DNA from: Pseudorhodoferax sp. Leaf265
GTDB lineage: Bacteria; Pseudomonadota; Gammaproteobacteria; Burkholderiales; Burkholderiaceae_C
Direction: 5' to 3'
Length of the DNA: 64,000 nt
NCBI RefSeq assembly: GCF_001422365.1
Contig: NZ_LMMT01000034.1
Span: 188,678-252,677 of the forward strand
Part shown: in pieces, positions 63,325 to 64,000 of the stretch
How positions within the stretch are numbered: position 1 is the first letter of the stretch
How the letters are laid out: every line of letters starts with the position of its first letter
Translations under genes and position numbers: made by a program
The notes under the pieces: generated by a model
Database searches by the model: none
Seen by the model: the letters and a program-made list of their open reading frames with translations, nothing else
Told to the model about the DNA's origin: nothing

Positions 63325-64000
63325 ATGACAGCTCGCGCGCGCACCCTCCGACGTCCTCTTTCCCCTGTCGCACGCAGGCGCGCATTCCGGCTCGCGCCGC
63401 TGGCTCGCGCGCTGGGCATCGCGCTGGCGACCGGCGGCCTGCTGGGGCAGGCGCACGCGCAGAAGGTCTTCGGCCCTTCGTGGTTCGCGGCCAAGGGCGC
63501 GGCCCAGGGCCAGGCCGCCACGCCGGGCGCACAGCCGGGTGGGGCGCTCCTGCCGCAGCCCGGAGCGCAGGAGCGCCAGTCGCAGGCCGCGCGCGACAAG
63601 CTGCAGACCTCCATCGCCAACCTGAGTCAGGCCGCCCAGGCCATCGCTGCACGCCAGTCGGCCCAGCTGGCGGCGCGCGCCGCTGCACAGGCCGCGGCCG
63701 GCACCGTCGCCGATGGCCTGGCCGAAGGCGGCCTCAAGGTCGACACCAACAGCCTCACGGCCGGCTGGATCGGCGCCAAGGGCCCGACGCAGAGCGTGGC
63801 CGATGGCCGCACCACGGTGCGCATCGAGCAGACCGACAGCAAGGCCATCCTGAACTGGGAGACCTTCAACGTCGGGCGCCAGACCACCGTCAAGTTCGAG
63901 CAGCAGGCTGGCGATGCCGTGCTGAACCGCGTCAACGACCCGCTGGCGCGGCCCTCGCAGATCCAGGGCCGGATCGAGGCGGCCGGCACGGTCATGGTGG
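63325..64000 (+). CDS. Filamentous haemagglutinin-type TPS exoprotein, N-terminal part (runs off the window)
   Basis: At least 225 residues, open at the right edge. A long signal region (RAFRLAPLARALGIALATGGLLGQAHAQ) is followed by an alanine/glutamine-rich stretch (about 50-130) and then the TPS secretion domain, TVRIEQTDSKAILNWETFNVGRQTTVKFEQQAGDAVLNRV with the NxxG-like and NRV elements of the haemagglutination-activity domain. Such proteins are exported by a TpsB partner. It lies 185 bases downstream of fecR and is the likely target of the ECF sigma factor. The low-complexity insert before the TPS domain is unusual. Confidence 0.9.
   Translation, partial: MTARARTLRRPLSPVARRRAFRLAPLARALGIALATGGLLGQAHAQKVFGPSWFAAKGAAQGQAATPGAQPGGALLPQPGAQERQSQAARDKLQTSIANLSQAAQAIAARQSAQLAARAAAQAAAGTVADGLAEGGLKVDTNSLTAGWIGAKGPTQSVADGRTTVRIEQTDSKAILNWETFNVGRQTTVKFEQQAGDAVLNRVNDPLARPSQIQGRIEAAGTVMV

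Overview
The window is GC-rich, densely coded DNA that most resembles a betaproteobacterium of the order Burkholderiales, probably Comamonadaceae (Variovorax, Acidovorax or Xenophilus-like). The pointers are the tilS-lysC-tRNA-Ser order, a Bug-type (TTT) solute receptor, AGCS and TRAP transporters and many aromatic/acyl-CoA genes. This assignment comes from gene content and order, not from a database search. Coding density is about 90 percent, and both window ends cut genes (a PAS protein at the left, a filamentous-haemagglutinin-type exoprotein at the right).

0-13 kb: the glycine cleavage operon gcvT-gcvH-gcvP (minus strand) follows a tandem glycine riboswitch. Upstream of it are a TRAP transporter (dctP-Q-M, with a terminator between P and Q), a sodium:alanine/glycine symporter and ETF-ubiquinone oxidoreductase, then a short-chain dehydrogenase/thioesterase pair. 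13-19 kb: an ethanolamine module (Eat-type permease, EutB, EutC, a HAD lipoprotein phosphatase) diverges from an AraC regulator. 19-25 kb: a PAS-LuxR regulator diverges from the 3-oxoacid CoA-transferase genes across a perfect palindrome; then tilS, lysC, tRNA-Ser, tRNA-Gly and azlCD.

25-43 kb: catabolic and resistance genes. These are two AMP-forming acyl-CoA ligases, a thiolase, an M20D-fold protein that has lost its metal ligands, cadR/cadA metal resistance, and a 233-bp MITE-like element with terminal inverted repeats and a 5-bp target duplication. Next come DUF3237, a Bug receptor and a tannase-family lipoprotein that closely resembles MHETase. A TetR-ligase-nitronate monooxygenase unit, a hemerythrin-like protein with an upstream FNR/ANR-type box, and an MDR reductase/LysR pair follow. 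43-45 kb: DUF192 and isocitrate dehydrogenase.

46-60.4 kb: a large co-directional signalling island. It has two multidomain EAL proteins with degenerate GGDEF motifs and C-terminal receiver domains, a small one-module protein, an HDOD protein, two paralogous cytoplasmic histidine kinases, a REC-HD-GYP protein, a di-haem cytochrome c peroxidase overlapping a membrane histidine kinase, and a response-regulator gene cut short beside a transposase scar. The intact outputs point to c-di-GMP hydrolysis. 60.8-64 kb: an STN-domain protein, ECF sigma factor, FecR-type anti-sigma and TPS exoprotein, arranged like the cell-surface signalling system PUMA3 (VreA-VreI-VreR) of Pseudomonas.
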